A DNA stretch of 64,000 bases from Mytilinidion resinicola (taxonomy: Eukaryota > Ascomycota > Dothideomycetes > Mytilinidiales > Mytilinidiaceae): assembly GCF_010093595.1 (NCBI RefSeq), contig NW_022985463.1:157085-221084 (forward strand). The letters are read 5' to 3'. Below the pieces are notes generated by a model, which worked only from the letters and a program-made list of their open reading frames with translations, did no database searches and had not been told where the DNA came from. A program made the position numbers and the translations under genes. Of the stretch, positions 10,635 through 21,917 are shown one piece after another (within the stretch, counting starts at the first letter, position 1; each line of letters opens with the position of its first letter).

Positions 10635-12088
10635 ATGGCGTACACAGACGATGCAGTGAAGGCAAAGCTCTCCAGCCTCAATGACACGCAGGATGGCATC
10701 GTGACAGTCGCGCAATGGATCATGTTCCACCGGCGCTATACAAACCAAACTGCAGAGCTCTGGATGGGCCGGTTGAAGGAATCGACGCCAAACAAGCGGC
10801 TGAACCTGATCTACCTCGCGAACGGTATATCCTCTATATTCGACACCATCGGGTAACAAACAAAGCTAATAATCGCATCCAGAAATCTGCCAGCAGTCGA
10901 AAGCCCGCCGTAAACTCGACTTCATCAATTCCTTCGCGCCTCTCATGGCAGACGGGACGGCCATCGCCTACAAAGGCGCCTCCAGCGACGTACAAGGGAA
11001 GCTTCGACGAGTCGTAGAAGTATGGCGACAGCGCGCTATATTCGACGCCCCGACTCAAGACGCAATCGAGAAACAGCTTGACGGTACAAAATCAACCATT
11101 TCCCTCCAAAACAATCCCTCTCTAATACCAAGCAGAAGTCGACCGGTCCCGAGGCCCAGGCAAGAAAGCAGCCCTCGGCGGCTCCCTCTTTGCCAGCAGC
11201 TCCTCCTCCACCCCTACAGAGCTCCAACCCCTCGTCCCCCTCCAAAACGCCTCCACGCGCGCCTCCACGCTCTCCAAAACCGCCGTCGACAACGCCGACC
11301 TCATGTACGACCAGCAAATCAACGCCAACCCCGTCCCCACACCCCCCGTGCACGCCGCTCGCCTCTCCACCCTCTTCGGCACCCTCGCCAACGCCGAAAC
11401 CGCCGTCGCCACCTCCATCGAGGCGCGCAAGAAGCTCATCTCTAGCCTCGAGGCCATGCTCGACGCCCACCGCGGCACCCTCGCGCGAGAAGAGCTCCAA
11501 AAAACCGAGCTCGGCATCCGCAGAACCGCAATCGAGACGCGCAAGCGCGACGTCGAGGACGCCATCATGCGCGGCCTCTCCGCCGCCGAGACCGCCACGC
11601 GCATCACCCCAATCCCCTCGCGGACCTCCTCCATCACCCTCGACGCCGACCCCCCGCGCCCCGAGGCCGAGGAGCTCACGCCGCCGCCCGTCGAGTCCTT
11701 CACCCCGACCGGCTCGCCCTCCCACGTGCCCCTCCCCGACGTCCCCGACGACGTCTTCGCCGAGCCGCTGGATATACCCATCGAGCCCACAGCTGTGCCG
11801 GCGCCGCACCCGCCGCACGCGGCGCACTTCTCAGCGCCCGCGACGGGCATCGTGGCGCCGCCGGGCGCGGATCTGCTGTCGAGTCTGACGGGCGGCGGCG
11901 CGGCGAGCGGCATCCTGAATGGGAACGGGCATCCGGCGATCCACCCGGGCTCAGGGGGCGCGGGCGGAGGGTCCAACAAGAAGCGGAAGATGAGCCGGAC
12001 CGCAGCGGAGGACGCGTTCGCGCCGTTTGTGGGCGACGATGCGATGGCGGGGATTGATGATGACGTTGCGGGGATGCTGGAGGGCTAG
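10635..12088 (+). CDS. RTT103: CID-domain transcription termination factor, Rtt103-like
   Basis: The model is join(10635..10824,10883..11083,11136..12088), 447 residues, with introns of 58 and 52 bp, both phase 1. Residues 1-130 form a CTD-interacting (RPR/CID) domain: MAYTDDAVKAKLSSL, QWIMFHRRYTNQTAELWM, NLIYLANEICQQSRK, KLDFINSFAPLM, and WRQRAIFDAP. A middle helical region (LSTLFGTLANAETAVATSIE and the following EELQKTELGIRR) fits the Rtt103 oligomerisation segment. A Pro-rich tail with the basic patch KKRKMSR ends in an acidic stretch. Rtt103 binds Ser2-phosphorylated RNA polymerase II CTD and recruits the Rat1 exonuclease for 3'-end termination. The start at 10635 was chosen because MAYTDDAV matches the family; an in-frame upstream ATG at 10605 is weaker. 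Confidence 0.88.
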
Positions 12089-12419
12089 CAGAAGGCCAGG
12101 AAGAGACGATCGAGGGAAGTTTAACGGGTGCTTCTCGAGGACTGAGGCCTGAGGGTTGTAACTTACGGTATTTGGCGTAGAACCAGGGGCTTTTTTTTTT
12201 CTAGGAGTCAGCGTAAAGGGGCATTTCGAGGTGCATTTGCAACCCATATCTAACGTGGGGCGCGTGAAATCCACTTCACAAACTGGAGAGTTTGTTACTC
12301 AAAAAGCTAGTCCGTTATCAGATTCGAGTGTATAAGTTATACAGCTATACAGTTTTGCTTCCTCTTAATCTTGTCTTCGTGGCCTCATCCGAACTCTCCT
12401 CAAACCTCACTCACTCAGC
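12089..12419. other. convergent spacer between RTT103-like and CDC37
   Basis: This short region holds two 3' ends. A T-rich run at about 12190-12200 is the only notable composition. No gene is seen. Confidence 0.4.
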
Positions 12420-14142
12420 CTACTCGGGATCCCCAGCCAGCTGCTCCTCCTCCACGAACCCCGGCATCCGCCCACTTCGCTCAATCTCCTCCATCGCCTT
12501 CTTCCCCTCCTCCGTCGTCGCATCGATAACCCCCTGCTCCAGACTCAACATGCCCCCCTCACCCAGCTTCCCAACTACCTCCTCCGCCTCCTCCACGCTC
12601 ATCTTCGCGAGCACCTTGTTCACTTCGTCCAGGCTCCCGCTCTCCAGCGCGCGCTGCAGGCCGGGCGGGAACGCGTCGAACACCTTGCGTGCCTCCTCCT
12701 GTCCCGCGCGCTCGGCGGGATCGTCGGACGTCGGCGTGGCGGGTGGAATCGAGATATTGATCTTGGTGTTTGGGTCCACGGCGTGCAGCTGGATCTGCTC
12801 GACGCCCTCGGCGGACTGGGGGTTCGCGGCGCGCTCCTCGGCGATTTCGGCGGCGCGGGTGTGGATACGGCGGTAGGTGGAGTCGACGTCGTCGGTGAAG
12901 AGTTTGTTGGCTTGGTGGTCTTTTGTTGTTATGCTGGCGCATCAAATGTCAGTATATTGATATGAACTATTAGGGGTACGCGTCAAGAAGGGCGGGCGAT
13001 AGGGGGGCTGTACGCACCGTTTAAAGAACAGTCCGACTCCATCGCGACCTCCGAGTTGGCGACAGTACTGGATCAGCAGGGCTTGGTGCACGCATTGCTT
13101 TGCGTGCTTGTGCTTGCCGTCGAGCTCGCTATTGAAGGCTTCGACGAGGAGGCCGTCGGTTTCGCGCTCGGCGAGCACTTCAGGGTGGGCCGAGATGAAG
13201 GCGAGGCAGGCTTTGTAGTCGCCGGCTTTGATCTTGGCGAACTCTTTCCCCAGGGGCGAGGCTTCGGTTTCGTCGCCGTCGGAGTTGGTGCCTTCTTCAA
13301 TGTCGGCGTCGGCGCCAGAGGATTGGCCTGTGTCGGTGCGGGTTAGGGGGTCGCGTTGCAGCGCGCCGGGGTTGAGGACTTCGACGGTGGATTGGGGCTT
13401 GGGTTTGCTGGTGGTGGAGGAGGAGGGTATGGGTGCGGCGGCTTTGACCTAATGGGCATGTCAATACTTCGTGTACAAGGGATGGTATAGAGAATGCTCG
13501 AAACTTACATTCGAGTAGTCGAAGCCTGTGTGTATGTCGTCACTTGTGATATGCCTCTTCTCCTCCTTTTCCAGCTCCGCCAATTTAGCGTATAGCTCCC
13601 CTTGTAGTGCCTTAACCCTATCTCCATGTTTCCTAATCTCAGTAATGAACGCCTCGAGCCTATTCTCAGACTTCGACTCGTCCACCTCCTTCTTGACCTG
13701 GTCCAACAACGAGCCCATCATCTGCGAATACGTCGGCTTCTCCTTCATTTGATCATGCACACCGGGCGGGGGCGGTGGAGGCTGGTCATCCGCCGGATCC
13801 CCCGCCGACTCTATCATGGAGCGGAAGAGCAGCTTGTCCGAGTCGTCGGCGTCAGCCTTGTGGGATTTGAGGGCGGTAAGGAGGTTGTCGATGCGCATAA
13901 TGAGGCCATCGTTGATTATGCGCTCATACTTGAGAGTGGTGATCTGGTGGCGCCGGCGGTCACGCTCTTGGTGGATTTGGGCTTGTTTGGCGCGGATGAA
14001 GGACTTCTTGTCGACGTTTGGGTGGACTTCAATGTCCGAGTCGTCGCTGATTTCCAGCGCGTCCTATGGCATCGTTAGAATAGGATTGGGCAGCTAGAGT
14101 ATATCAGGGGATTGGTACCCATTTGCTGTAGTCTACCACCAT
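12420..14142 (-). CDS. CDC37: Hsp90 co-chaperone Cdc37
   Basis: The model is complement(join(12420..12933,13018..13448,13509..14063,14119..14142)), 507 residues, with introns of 84, 60 and 55 bp. It starts MVVDYSKW, split from DALEISDDSDIEVHPNVDKK by the first intron. This is the invariant Cdc37 N-terminus, including the SDDSDIE casein kinase 2 site needed for kinase client binding. The following KSFIRAKQAQIHQERDRRR coiled coil is also typical. The middle domain has EFAKIKAGDYKACLAFISAH and GLFFKR, and the C-terminal domain has PPGLQRALESGSLDEVNKVL. Cdc37 loads protein kinases onto Hsp90 in the cytosol. A Pro-rich insert (DDQPPPPPPGVHDQ) sits in the N-terminal domain. The gene is divergent from the Ecm15-like gene. 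Confidence 0.95.
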
Positions 14143-14456
14143 GATTGCGGTTGTGGTGGTGTTGAAGTGGTGGGATGGCGGGGTGAAGTGGGATGAGGTT
14201 TCTAGCCTCGAGGCTAGACTTAACTTTTGAAGCTTCGGGATTGAATTGGTACGTTGTTTTAGTAGTAGTGAGAAGTTCCAGGAGAGTATTGCTGCCAGGT
14301 GAATCTACAGCCTGCCGCCCTTTACTATGTATGGACATCACCCTTTGGTGACCTTCGATAGAAATGTAGAGCTCGGGCTAACGATCACGTGCCACCCCAA
14401 CAACACTCCATTATTTAGCTCTCTCCACGACTTAGAGAACCACCCCAGAAGCCATA
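14143..14456. promoter_or_regulatory. shared divergent promoter with CACGTG (CDC37 / ECM15-like)
   Basis: The 314 bp between divergent start codons carry one CACGTG (14386-14391), the same arrangement as in the CLC1/RTT103 promoter. Regulation by a bHLH factor is an inference. Confidence 0.45.
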
Positions 14457-14944
14457 ATGCCGTCAGAGCTCTCAAACATATCGACGCCCCCGGCATGCAT
14501 TGCAGACTTCTGTCTGATTCCTATCGGAACGCCAAGTGCCTCGGTGTCAAAGGAGGTCGCGGAAGGTACTTAGATATTCAGAACAGCTGATTAGGCTCCG
14601 AGATTAATCAACTTTAACTCTTTTTGATAGTCCAGCGAATTTTGAAGAGATCTGGTCTGACGTACTCGATGCACTCAGCTGGTACAACTCTCGGTATGCT
14701 GACTGTCTGAACTCGAACATGATACGAAGCTCTTTGCTAATCCCAATCTTCAGAAGGGTCGTGGGATGAAGTGACGAAGACTATCGGTCAATGCCACGCC
14801 CTTCTACACGCCAACGGCGTCGTCCGGATTCAGAGCGATATACGAATCGGAACGAGGATCGATAAGAAGCAAACCTTTGATGACAAAGTTGCAGCTGTCC
14901 GCAAGATCCTGGAAAGCGACGAGAAAACCGTAGGGGAAGCATGA
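14457..14944 (+). CDS. ECM15: Ecm15/UPF0045 (MTH1187-YkoF) family protein
   Basis: The model is join(14457..14565,14631..14693,14754..14944), 120 residues. Both introns (65 and 60 bp) are phase 1 with clear GTACTT/GTATGC donors and GATAG/TTCAG acceptors. The middle exon is only 63 bp. The protein reads CIADFCLIPIGTPSASVSKE, then LKRSGLTYSMHSAGTTLEGS, then IGQCHALLHANGVVRIQSDI. This matches the small UPF0045 family, with S. cerevisiae Ecm15 as the yeast member. The ferredoxin-like MTH1187/YkoF fold binds thiamine-like ligands in some bacterial members. The cellular role in fungi is unclear; a thiamine link is inference only. Confidence 0.88.
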
Positions 14945-15490
14945 GGATATCTTAGCTGCTTCTAAGAAGAACGACTCGGGTATCTGTGATATAACTACAA
15001 ACAGTACAATTGTCTTAACCATTTTCTTTGTCCAATGGTGCTTGCATTCTTTCGGATTGCAATCCAGCCAAGGTCGATTCCCAGAGCATCTGCATCAGAC
15101 TCAGTCAATAAAACAAGCATTGTAGATAGATAGATATATTTCTGTACGCTGATGTAGCTCCCGCGAGAGTCCATACAGCGCGTAATCTACAGAGAGCATA
15201 TAGCCAGTGGCTATATTCCAAAGAGTGGAGATATTCTGAGCATGACAATCTCAGGTATTAATTATACCAACGACGGACTAGGTAAGGGTAAGGGTATATC
15301 CACATCCTTCCATCCAGCCATCAGTCCATCCAGTCCCAAACTCAGTACACTTTTGTTACAACGCACCGCTTAAAGCAATCCAGCCAACCCCACTGCCAAC
15401 TCAAACCCGACCTCCCATATTATACAAGTAAGCGACCCAACCATATGTATCCCATTACCCTCATCACGTCATCAAGTCCAGCTCGATGCT
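14945..15490. other. convergent spacer between ECM15-like and MDM34
   Basis: This interval contains the two 3' UTR regions. I see no gene, tRNA or strong repeat. Confidence 0.4.
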
Positions 15491-17296
15491 TCACGCCTCA
15501 TACGCCGGCGGCGCCTCCACATCGCCAGCTTCCCACATCCCGCTGTCCAGCTTCGCGGCAACCCGCTGCTCGCCTCGCGCCTCTTTGTCCTTCTCGTCCT
15601 GCACGCGCCGCGCGATCTCGTTCGCCATCTTCATCATCCAGGCTTGCTCGAGTATACCACCCGAGCCAGACGAGCTGGACTCTGCGTACGCGGTGGGCGA
15701 GAGCGGGTGGCGGGAGGTTGAGGAGCCAGACACGGAGGTCTGGAAGGGGATTTTGTCGAGGGAGAGAGAGCGGAGCATGCGAGTAGATCCAGACACTTGA
15801 TGGATGTGGGATTGGGGTGGTTTCGAAGTCGTTGAACGACCCAGCTGAGGGTGTTCCGGCGTAAGTGAGGGGAAAGGAGAAGCGGCTTTCGCTTTCGATC
15901 TGTCGCGGGAGGTTTTCGGGGTCGATAGTTCAGATAGGACGGGTGCGGTGGGTGTGGGGTCTGCGGGCTGTTCTAGGAGTTGAGCAGGCTCGCCGACGTC
16001 GAGACTGCCGTGCTGGCTTTCGTAGCGAAGAGTCTTGACCGGAGATTTGGGAGGGGTCGCGAGATCTTCTTCGTGGTCTTCTGGGATGGAAGCGATCTCG
16101 GAGATGGTGATGCTGGGGGGTGCGGAATTGTCTGTGCCGATGCTGGACGCATCTTCGCTGGTGGTCTTGTCCTTTCGGAGATTGACAACGCGGGTCTTCT
16201 TCTTCCGGGTAGTCCTCGTACGTGAGCCCATTCCGATGCCGGTTTGAGTGGAATTGAAGCTTTGTAAGGTCGGACGTGATGATGCTGTCTCGTTGCCGGT
16301 ACTGCTTGACGCAAGTGATGGAGTTGTGGACTTGTTGCTCCCAAACGAAGATTGTATGCGCGACAAGCTAGACTGTGTGAGAGACGGCGTAGCTATCCCT
16401 GAATGTTCGCTGCGCTCGCAGGCCCCGGCCCAAGCGCGGAAAACTGTCTCTCTCATCGCAGGTGTGAAGAGGGATAGGGTGTGATGAGATTCGGTTAGGG
16501 CTGCTAGTCGGATGAGGTTCTTTTGAGAGAAGGAGGCGTGGGTTTCGGAGGAGGGGTCGAGGGCGAAGGCAGAAAGTTGGTCTTCGTCAAGAGGGTTGCC
16601 AAACGCGTCTACGGCATCTTGAGGAGGACTCGCTAGAGGGTCTATCGGCACAGTAGTATCCTTCGCTTCTTGTTCCATGCGCTCATCATCCATTTCTGCA
16701 TATTCAGGCGACCAGAGGCGCAGCGATAGCCTGTGCAGAATGGCGGGAAGGTCTTCCATGAATAGCACCCTTAATTGTCCTTCGATTTCCTTCTGCAGAT
16801 AATCTCGAACAAACGGTATCGAGTCGAACGTCGAGGATACTTTCAGCGATTCGAGAGGGTCGTTACGGAAAACCAGTGTCAACCCTTTCTGTCGCGAGAA
16901 GACCAGTATGACGAAGCCTGATAACCGGATGTCCGATAGCGTTATTTGCAAGGGAATGGTCAAGCCGGATGCTGCGGCCAGAGGTTGAGGCGACGCAAAT
17001 GACGGTTTCGTGGATAGGTATGTGTTTAGAGGGTTTGCTTGTACTCGAGTCTTGAGCGTCAAGAAGGCGTCTCCAGTATATGACATCTTGAATATTCCAC
17101 GGAATCTGTCTTCGGCCAGGTCGCCAACCTCCAAGATCTCCAGCTCAGGCGGCGTTGATCCTAGATTGAGCTCGGTAACAATGATATCGTCGACGATGAT
17201 GGGCGGCTTCGGCGACTTATTCAGAGCCGTAGTTAGCATGATCCTCGCGGCGGAGGTGTCGGCCATTAGCGGACTCCAGTTGAAGTTGAACGCCAT
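15491..17296 (-). CDS. MDM34: ERMES complex subunit Mdm34
   Basis: This is an intact single-exon 601-residue protein. It opens [20 protein letters not shown], the characteristic Mdm34 start. Residues 1-200 form the lipid-binding SMP domain ([60 protein letters not shown]). [13 protein letters not shown] and [12 protein letters not shown] follow as in other Pezizomycotina orthologues. The long Ser/Thr-rich tail holds a basic [16 protein letters not shown] patch and ends PPAYEA. Mdm34 is the outer-membrane-side ERMES subunit that ties mitochondria to the ER and transfers phospholipids. A CACGTG at 17626-17631 lies 330 bp upstream. Confidence 0.95.
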   Translation of the reverse strand: MAFNFNWSPLMADTSAARIMLTTALNKSPKPPIIVDDIIVTELNLGSTPPELEILEVGDLAEDRFRGIFKMSYTGDAFLTLKTRVQANPLNTYLSTKPSFASPQPLAAASGLTIPLQITLSDIRLSGFVILVFSRQKGLTLVFRNDPLESLKVSSTFDSIPFVRDYLQKEIEGQLRVLFMEDLPAILHRLSLRLWSPEYAEMDDERMEQEAKDTTVPIDPLASPPQDAVDAFGNPLDEDQLSAFALDPSSETHASFSQKNLIRLAALTESHHTLSLFTPAMRETVFRAWAGACERSEHSGIATPSLTQSSLSRIQSSFGSNKSTTPSLASSSTGNETASSRPTLQSFNSTQTGIGMGSRTRTTRKKKTRVVNLRKDKTTSEDASSIGTDNSAPPSITISEIASIPEDHEEDLATPPKSPVKTLRYESQHGSLDVGEPAQLLEQPADPTPTAPVLSELSTPKTSRDRSKAKAASPFPSLTPEHPQLGRSTTSKPPQSHIHQVSGSTRMLRSLSLDKIPFQTSVSGSSTSRHPLSPTAYAESSSSGSGGILEQAWMMKMANEIARRVQDEKDKEARGEQRVAAKLDSGMWEAGDVEAPPAYEA

Positions 17297-17856
17297 GGTG
17301 TTGCTGTCGTAGCAGGGCGGCGGTCGTGGAATTTATATCGGTGTGGGCGAAAGTGCAGATGACTGTAGTCGCGTGCCAATCATCACTATCGTTGCCGCGA
17401 GAACGCGCAGGCGCGGCGGTGAGCAGCTTCCACAACGAAGATTGTGTGAATGAGAATTTAAAAGCGGGGAGAGGGCGATGAAATCCGGGGAGAGATGTAA
17501 TACGTCGGCAGTGGACTGAGAGGCTGCATGTGGAGTGATAGAAGGTAAGGTGAGCGATCGGGAAGTTCAGGGCCAAGTTTTCCCGGATGCGAAAAACTAC
17601 CTATCCCCATGTCATCGCTGCTCAGCACGTGCCAGCGAAGTCACAACAACCTCCTTAATTTTACAAGAGCGCGTATCCTGGCATTTTGGGGCCCAAACAC
17701 CTGCTTCGGACTTAGCACGCCAGCCCTGTCCTTGTTCAGTGATGGAACTATCCAAACCTTAAAGAGAAGTCGTAAAAGAGCCATCTGGGCGAGAAGAAAC
17801 GTGACTGGGACTCCCTCGACGCGTTTTCAAGGTCAAGTTGAGGATACTATGGACCG
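17297..17856. other. MDM34 upstream region
   Basis: This is promoter and leader of MDM34 with one CACGTG at 17626-17631. No additional gene is supported; the open frames here are short and lack domains. Confidence 0.4.
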
Positions 17857-18290
17857 GGTCTGATTTACATGCTGGAAACCTTTACATCGTATCCCTACTT
17901 TTTACAGTGTGCTGAAGAACGTCAGACGGTAGCAACAGGGTGTCAAAACGAACAGCCAGGTGCATCTTACATAGAAAAAGCTCCTAGATTACAGTCGCTG
18001 AAGGAACGAGTGTGATCTACGTGCTCGACTTCTTTACATCGCGTCCCGATGTCGAAGAGCATGCTAGAGGGCTACAGACAGTAGCATCAACATGTCAAAA
18101 CGAAAGCCACGTGATTCAAATCTACGCCGCGAAGATGTTGTATACCGAATTTGCTCATGACTACAACTACTAAGACGTGAGTCCTATTTAGATGCTGGAG
18201 GGTGGTGCGTTCTGTTGCAGTTTTGAGAGGATGCTGGAGGGCTGTAGATAGTACGACCGGGTTGGTAAAATGGAAGACCTGGAACGCTAA
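17857..18290. repeat. three diverged tandem copies, unit about 155-170 bp
   Basis: A unit that reads [tc]TGATyTACrTGCT, then CTTTACATCG, then GCTrnAGrrC, then CAGaCrGTAGCA, then GTCAAAACGAA, then CCA[cg]GTG is present at 17857-17960 and again at 18011-18113. A third, more decayed copy is at about 18179-18290 (GATGCTGGAGGGCTGTAGATAGTA, given here in two parts as GATGCTGGAGGG and CTGTAGATAGTA). There is no coding capacity. It is probably a decayed repeat fragment next to the MITE. Confidence 0.5.
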
Positions 18291-18360
18291 TTTTAGAGGC
18301 GCGGTTAATGGTGTTGAAAGACAGGTTGTAATCGTGATTATATAAGAAGCACATCCAATT

Positions 18361-18796
18361 TAACGTGTTCTACATGCATGTGGTGGTTACAAGCGAGTGG
18401 TGGCGCTTAATTTTTGGTGCGATTTGGACGTTTTGACACCCCAGCAACCTCAACAACTATAAAAGATTTGAATCTATAACTTAGAATAAAGATATGCATA
18501 GCTGTTTCAATATTATAAGACAAATTTTTAGGGTCTCTTAATGGCCACATTTAGTTATAGTAGAGTTTTGGCCCCCTAGCATTGGGTAAGATCTACGATA
18601 TAATAGAATTACAGAGACACATCACTCCAAACTATTGCCTAGCCATTGAAATGAGCTAAATACTATATGCATTCATATAATCTTATTTAATACTTTATGG
18701 TTGTTGAGATTGCTGGGGTGTCAAAACGTCCAAATCGCACCAAAAATTAAGCGCCACCACTCGCTTGTAACCACCACATGCATGTAGAACACGTTA
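18361..18796. mobile_element. MITE with ~100-bp near-perfect terminal inverted repeats
   Basis: The left arm (18361-18461) and right arm (18699-18796) are reverse complements with only a few mismatches over about 98 bases. The ends read TAACGTGTTCTACATGCATG in both. The central 240 bases are AT-rich with no reading frame. If the outermost TA at each end is the target-site duplication, the element is 432 bp and would fit a Tc1/mariner-type MITE. The superfamily call is inferred from TA only. The high arm identity suggests recent origin or folding-based conservation. Confidence 0.85.
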
Positions 18797-19285
18797 ACGT
18801 AGTTCACTGGCTAGTGGTTGCCCCTAGCTAGTGGTTGCCCCACCAAATTCTCGCAGCCAAAAACGCGAATTACACAACAACGAACAATCGTATTATATAT
18901 AACTATCTACTAGCTAGTTGCCTGCCGTCTAGGGCACGTACGTGCATTGTGTTCTAGTGAACTGCACATACTGCACTTAGGTGGTGCTCGTTGCCGTGGC
19001 TCGGCCGCTCGGTGAGCCTGGTGATCAGGACAAAAGCCTAATTCAGACGTTCCAAAATGTTACATCCTATTTTAATATTTCATGCCATACCAGAGGACTT
19101 CAGGCAGTACCATCACACTCCCATCCCATTTACACGCACTGCATATCATTCAGCTGACAAAGGTATCAAATAACCGCTCGTGAATCAGCCGCCTACTAAC
19201 ACCTATTTTTCCTTATGCATAACCCCCCAGGATCCACTCCAGATCCTCAAAACGCCGCGCAGACAAGATGGGTATATATACTAAT
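18797..19285. other. spacer with small direct and inverted repeats
   Basis: The 14-base motif CTAGTGGTTGCCCC occurs twice around 18811-18841. GTAGTTCACTGG at 18799 is matched by an inverted TAGTGAACTGC ending near 18965, which could mark a second 165-bp decayed insertion. No gene is seen; the right end is the 3' flank of SPT8. Confidence 0.35.
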
Positions 19286-21493
19286 TCACGAGCCAATGCC
19301 AATCTCATAACCTAACAACACCTCCGTCGAGGCCCCCTCCCAGCCCCGGTTTCCGCCCGTACTAATCATAAAGCTGCACGTAGGGTCAATATACAGCTGC
19401 GAAATGACCCCCGTGCGGTGCCCCGGCACAATGAGGTACGGCACCGCCGCGTAGCGTGCCCCTTCTTGCTCCTTTAAGTCATACAAGCGGAGGATATCGT
19501 AGGACGCGCTGCGTCATTATGTCAGTAAATGTGCCAAGAAGGGGAAATTGCGGAAGTTTGACATACCAGACGAGATGCTTAGCGTTCGGCATCGCACGCA
19601 CAGCACTTACAGGCCCACTTACGCCTGGAAATTTGAAAGTTCGGCGGGGCTCGCGTAGGCCTTTGTGGAGGCTGTATTCATCAACAGTGCCATTTCGGCG
19701 GCCAGCGTAGATGAAGTTGCCGTCGGGTGACCAGCACGCGTTCATGCACCACGGAGGGGTGTGGGTTGGGAGGATGCGGGCGACGGGGTTAGGCTGCCGG
19801 CGGTCCCAGATGCGCAATGTTCCGTCGATAGAGGCGTCGACGAAGGTGGTTTCGGAGGAAGGTGCTGGGTCGACTTGGCCGTTGGAACTGCCGGCGATGG
19901 TAGAGGTGTCTTCGGAGTGGGGGAGACCGTTTATGGTGCCAGTGGTTTGGGAGTCCGTTTCTCCGTTCATCGTCAGTTCGTCCGAGGTTTGTGGTGGCTC
20001 TCTAGCAGATTGGTCTAGTTCGGCAACGGGAGCGGGCGGCTGGACAGGCCCTCCTGCGTCTATCATGTCGATGTCGCCCTGCGCGTCTGCGTCTTCGTCG
20101 TCTTGCTGCTGGATGCCGCTTGCGATTGCCCGGGAAAATTCATCGTCTTCGTCGTCTCCGAAAGGCGCGACTCCTCCGCTTTTGTCATCGCCGAACAGGG
20201 AGTCTTTGTCGCCGAAGAGGGAGTCTTCAGGAGAGCCCTGCACATCCTCATTGCCGGCCTCTTCCTGGCGAGGCTGAGTAGGCCTTCCAGATGACACTCC
20301 GTTCGAATTGACTCCATTAGGAAGGGGTTTAGCTGCGTTGTTTGAGGAGAAGGTCCCGTTGGAGACGACTGCGGGTCCTGTGTCTTGCGGAACCGGCAAA
20401 GTGGATAGCGGACGCTGCTCTATGGCTGAGATCTGCGCGCCACTGCTCTGGTAACGACGCTTGACCTGGCCGGTATTGAGGTCCCAGTCATTGATTCTCT
20501 TGTCCCAGCTTCCTGAGAGCACTGACTTCTCGTCCTGGGCTAGGGAAAGGACAGATACTGCAGAGGTGTGCTCGCGAAGGCAAGTTATACGCCTCCCTTC
20601 GTCGTGGCGCACGGATTGTAGGTTGATGCCTCCAGACTCGAGTCCCGATAACAACCACAGGCCTTGGTGGTGTACAGCGAGCGAATAGACGGAGGAGAGG
20701 AGCGGCGAGTCATCCGTGCCGCTGCGTTGTTCTGCAGCTTGTGTTAGCAAACGAGCTTGCACCGAGAGTCTATATAGCTCATACCTTCTTCATTTTCCCA
20801 ATAGCTCATCAGTACTCCAGCCTTCGTGACACTGTCGACAAACGGGTGTCGTTGCGCAACCGTGAGCGCAAGCTTGAAGTTTGCGGTATCCACCCAATTG
20901 AACTTCCTGATGTATCCATCTGCTCCACCACTGAACACCCAGCGCATATCCGGGGTCGCGGTAATAGCATTGATCGACGTGCTATGCGGCGCCGCGATTG
21001 TTGGGACAATGTCGTATACGGGAGCTGTGAGTGCTTCGGCGCGCACGCTTGGTCGGAATGGCAGTCCTGCGCCGGGGAGAGACGCAGCTCTGGGGGACGG
21101 CGAGGTCAACAATACCCTTGGATTCGAGATGCTCGCACTGCCTTCTCGAGCTCCTGAAGCTCGAGTGGTGGTGGGGACGCCGTTTGTGAGAGTGGTACGG
21201 CGGATATTCGCTGGTCTTGAAGGCGACTCGTCCTCCTCTTGCTCATCTTCCTCGTCATTGTCACCCTCTTCTTCGTCATTGTCGCCGTCTCCGTCTCCGT
21301 CTCCATCAACATCCCCATCAGCGTCTGCGTCTCCTTCGCCGTCTGCGTCGACATCATCCGCATCCTCCATCTCGGCGTCGTTGTCTGAGCTCGGGTCTGG
21401 AGAACCTAGCGGGAAAGTCAATACTTGGAATTAAAGAATGCAAGGATAATACCCACCCGCTCCATTGTCGTCGTCGTCCTCGAAGCTCGCCAT
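19286..21493 (-). CDS. SPT8: SAGA complex subunit Spt8 (WD40)
   Basis: The model is complement(join(19286..19508,19567..20731,20785..21405,21457..21493)), 681 residues, with introns of 58, 53 and 51 bp. The N-terminus starts MASFEDDDDNGAG and continues as a very acidic Asp/Glu/Gly repeat (about residues 20-65). WD40 blades follow: TSINAITATPDMRWVFSGGA with DGYIRKFNW, SVYSLAVHHQGLWLLSGLES, TSAVSVLSLAQDEKSVLSGS with WDKRINDWDLNTGQ, TFVDASIDGTLRIWDRRQPN, and a final LYDLKEQEGARYAAVPYLIV with TGVISQLYID. The long acidic linker between blades (about 330-480) is usual in fungal Spt8. Spt8 helps SAGA deliver TBP to promoters. Confidence 0.92.
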
Positions 21494-21917
21494 GATGTTG
21501 GATATGGATGAGGTTGCGCGGAACGACGTCTAGCATTGAGAAAGAAATGGCGGGGTGGCTATGCTGTCATGCGCCAACCCGTTCCTGGCGTTGGCTAAAA
21601 TGCCCGTTTGTCGCCTCGTGAACTCTCAAGTGGCATTAACATAATGGTCAAGTCTGTCTTCACATCTAGAAACATGAAAGAGATCCACTTTAACATAATA
21701 ATTATAATTGAAGGAGTTCTAAGTCTTATGCGGTACAATATCTACTCCCGATAGAGTGGGCAGTATAACCACGATGATCGGGAAGTCAAATCCTAGCTGC
21801 TAAAGACCAAAAAGTATAATCGTCTAAATGTAAATTATATAGAATATAGCTATCTACTAGCTACTAGCCTAACACCAGAGAACCCTATAATCTCCCAATG
21901 CAGCTTTTCGTAACTCC
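21494..21917. other. spacer between SPT8 and crotonase-fold gene
   Basis: The SPT8 promoter lies at the high-coordinate side's start (near 21500); the rest is AT-rich 3' flank of the next minus-strand gene. No gene is seen. Confidence 0.4.
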
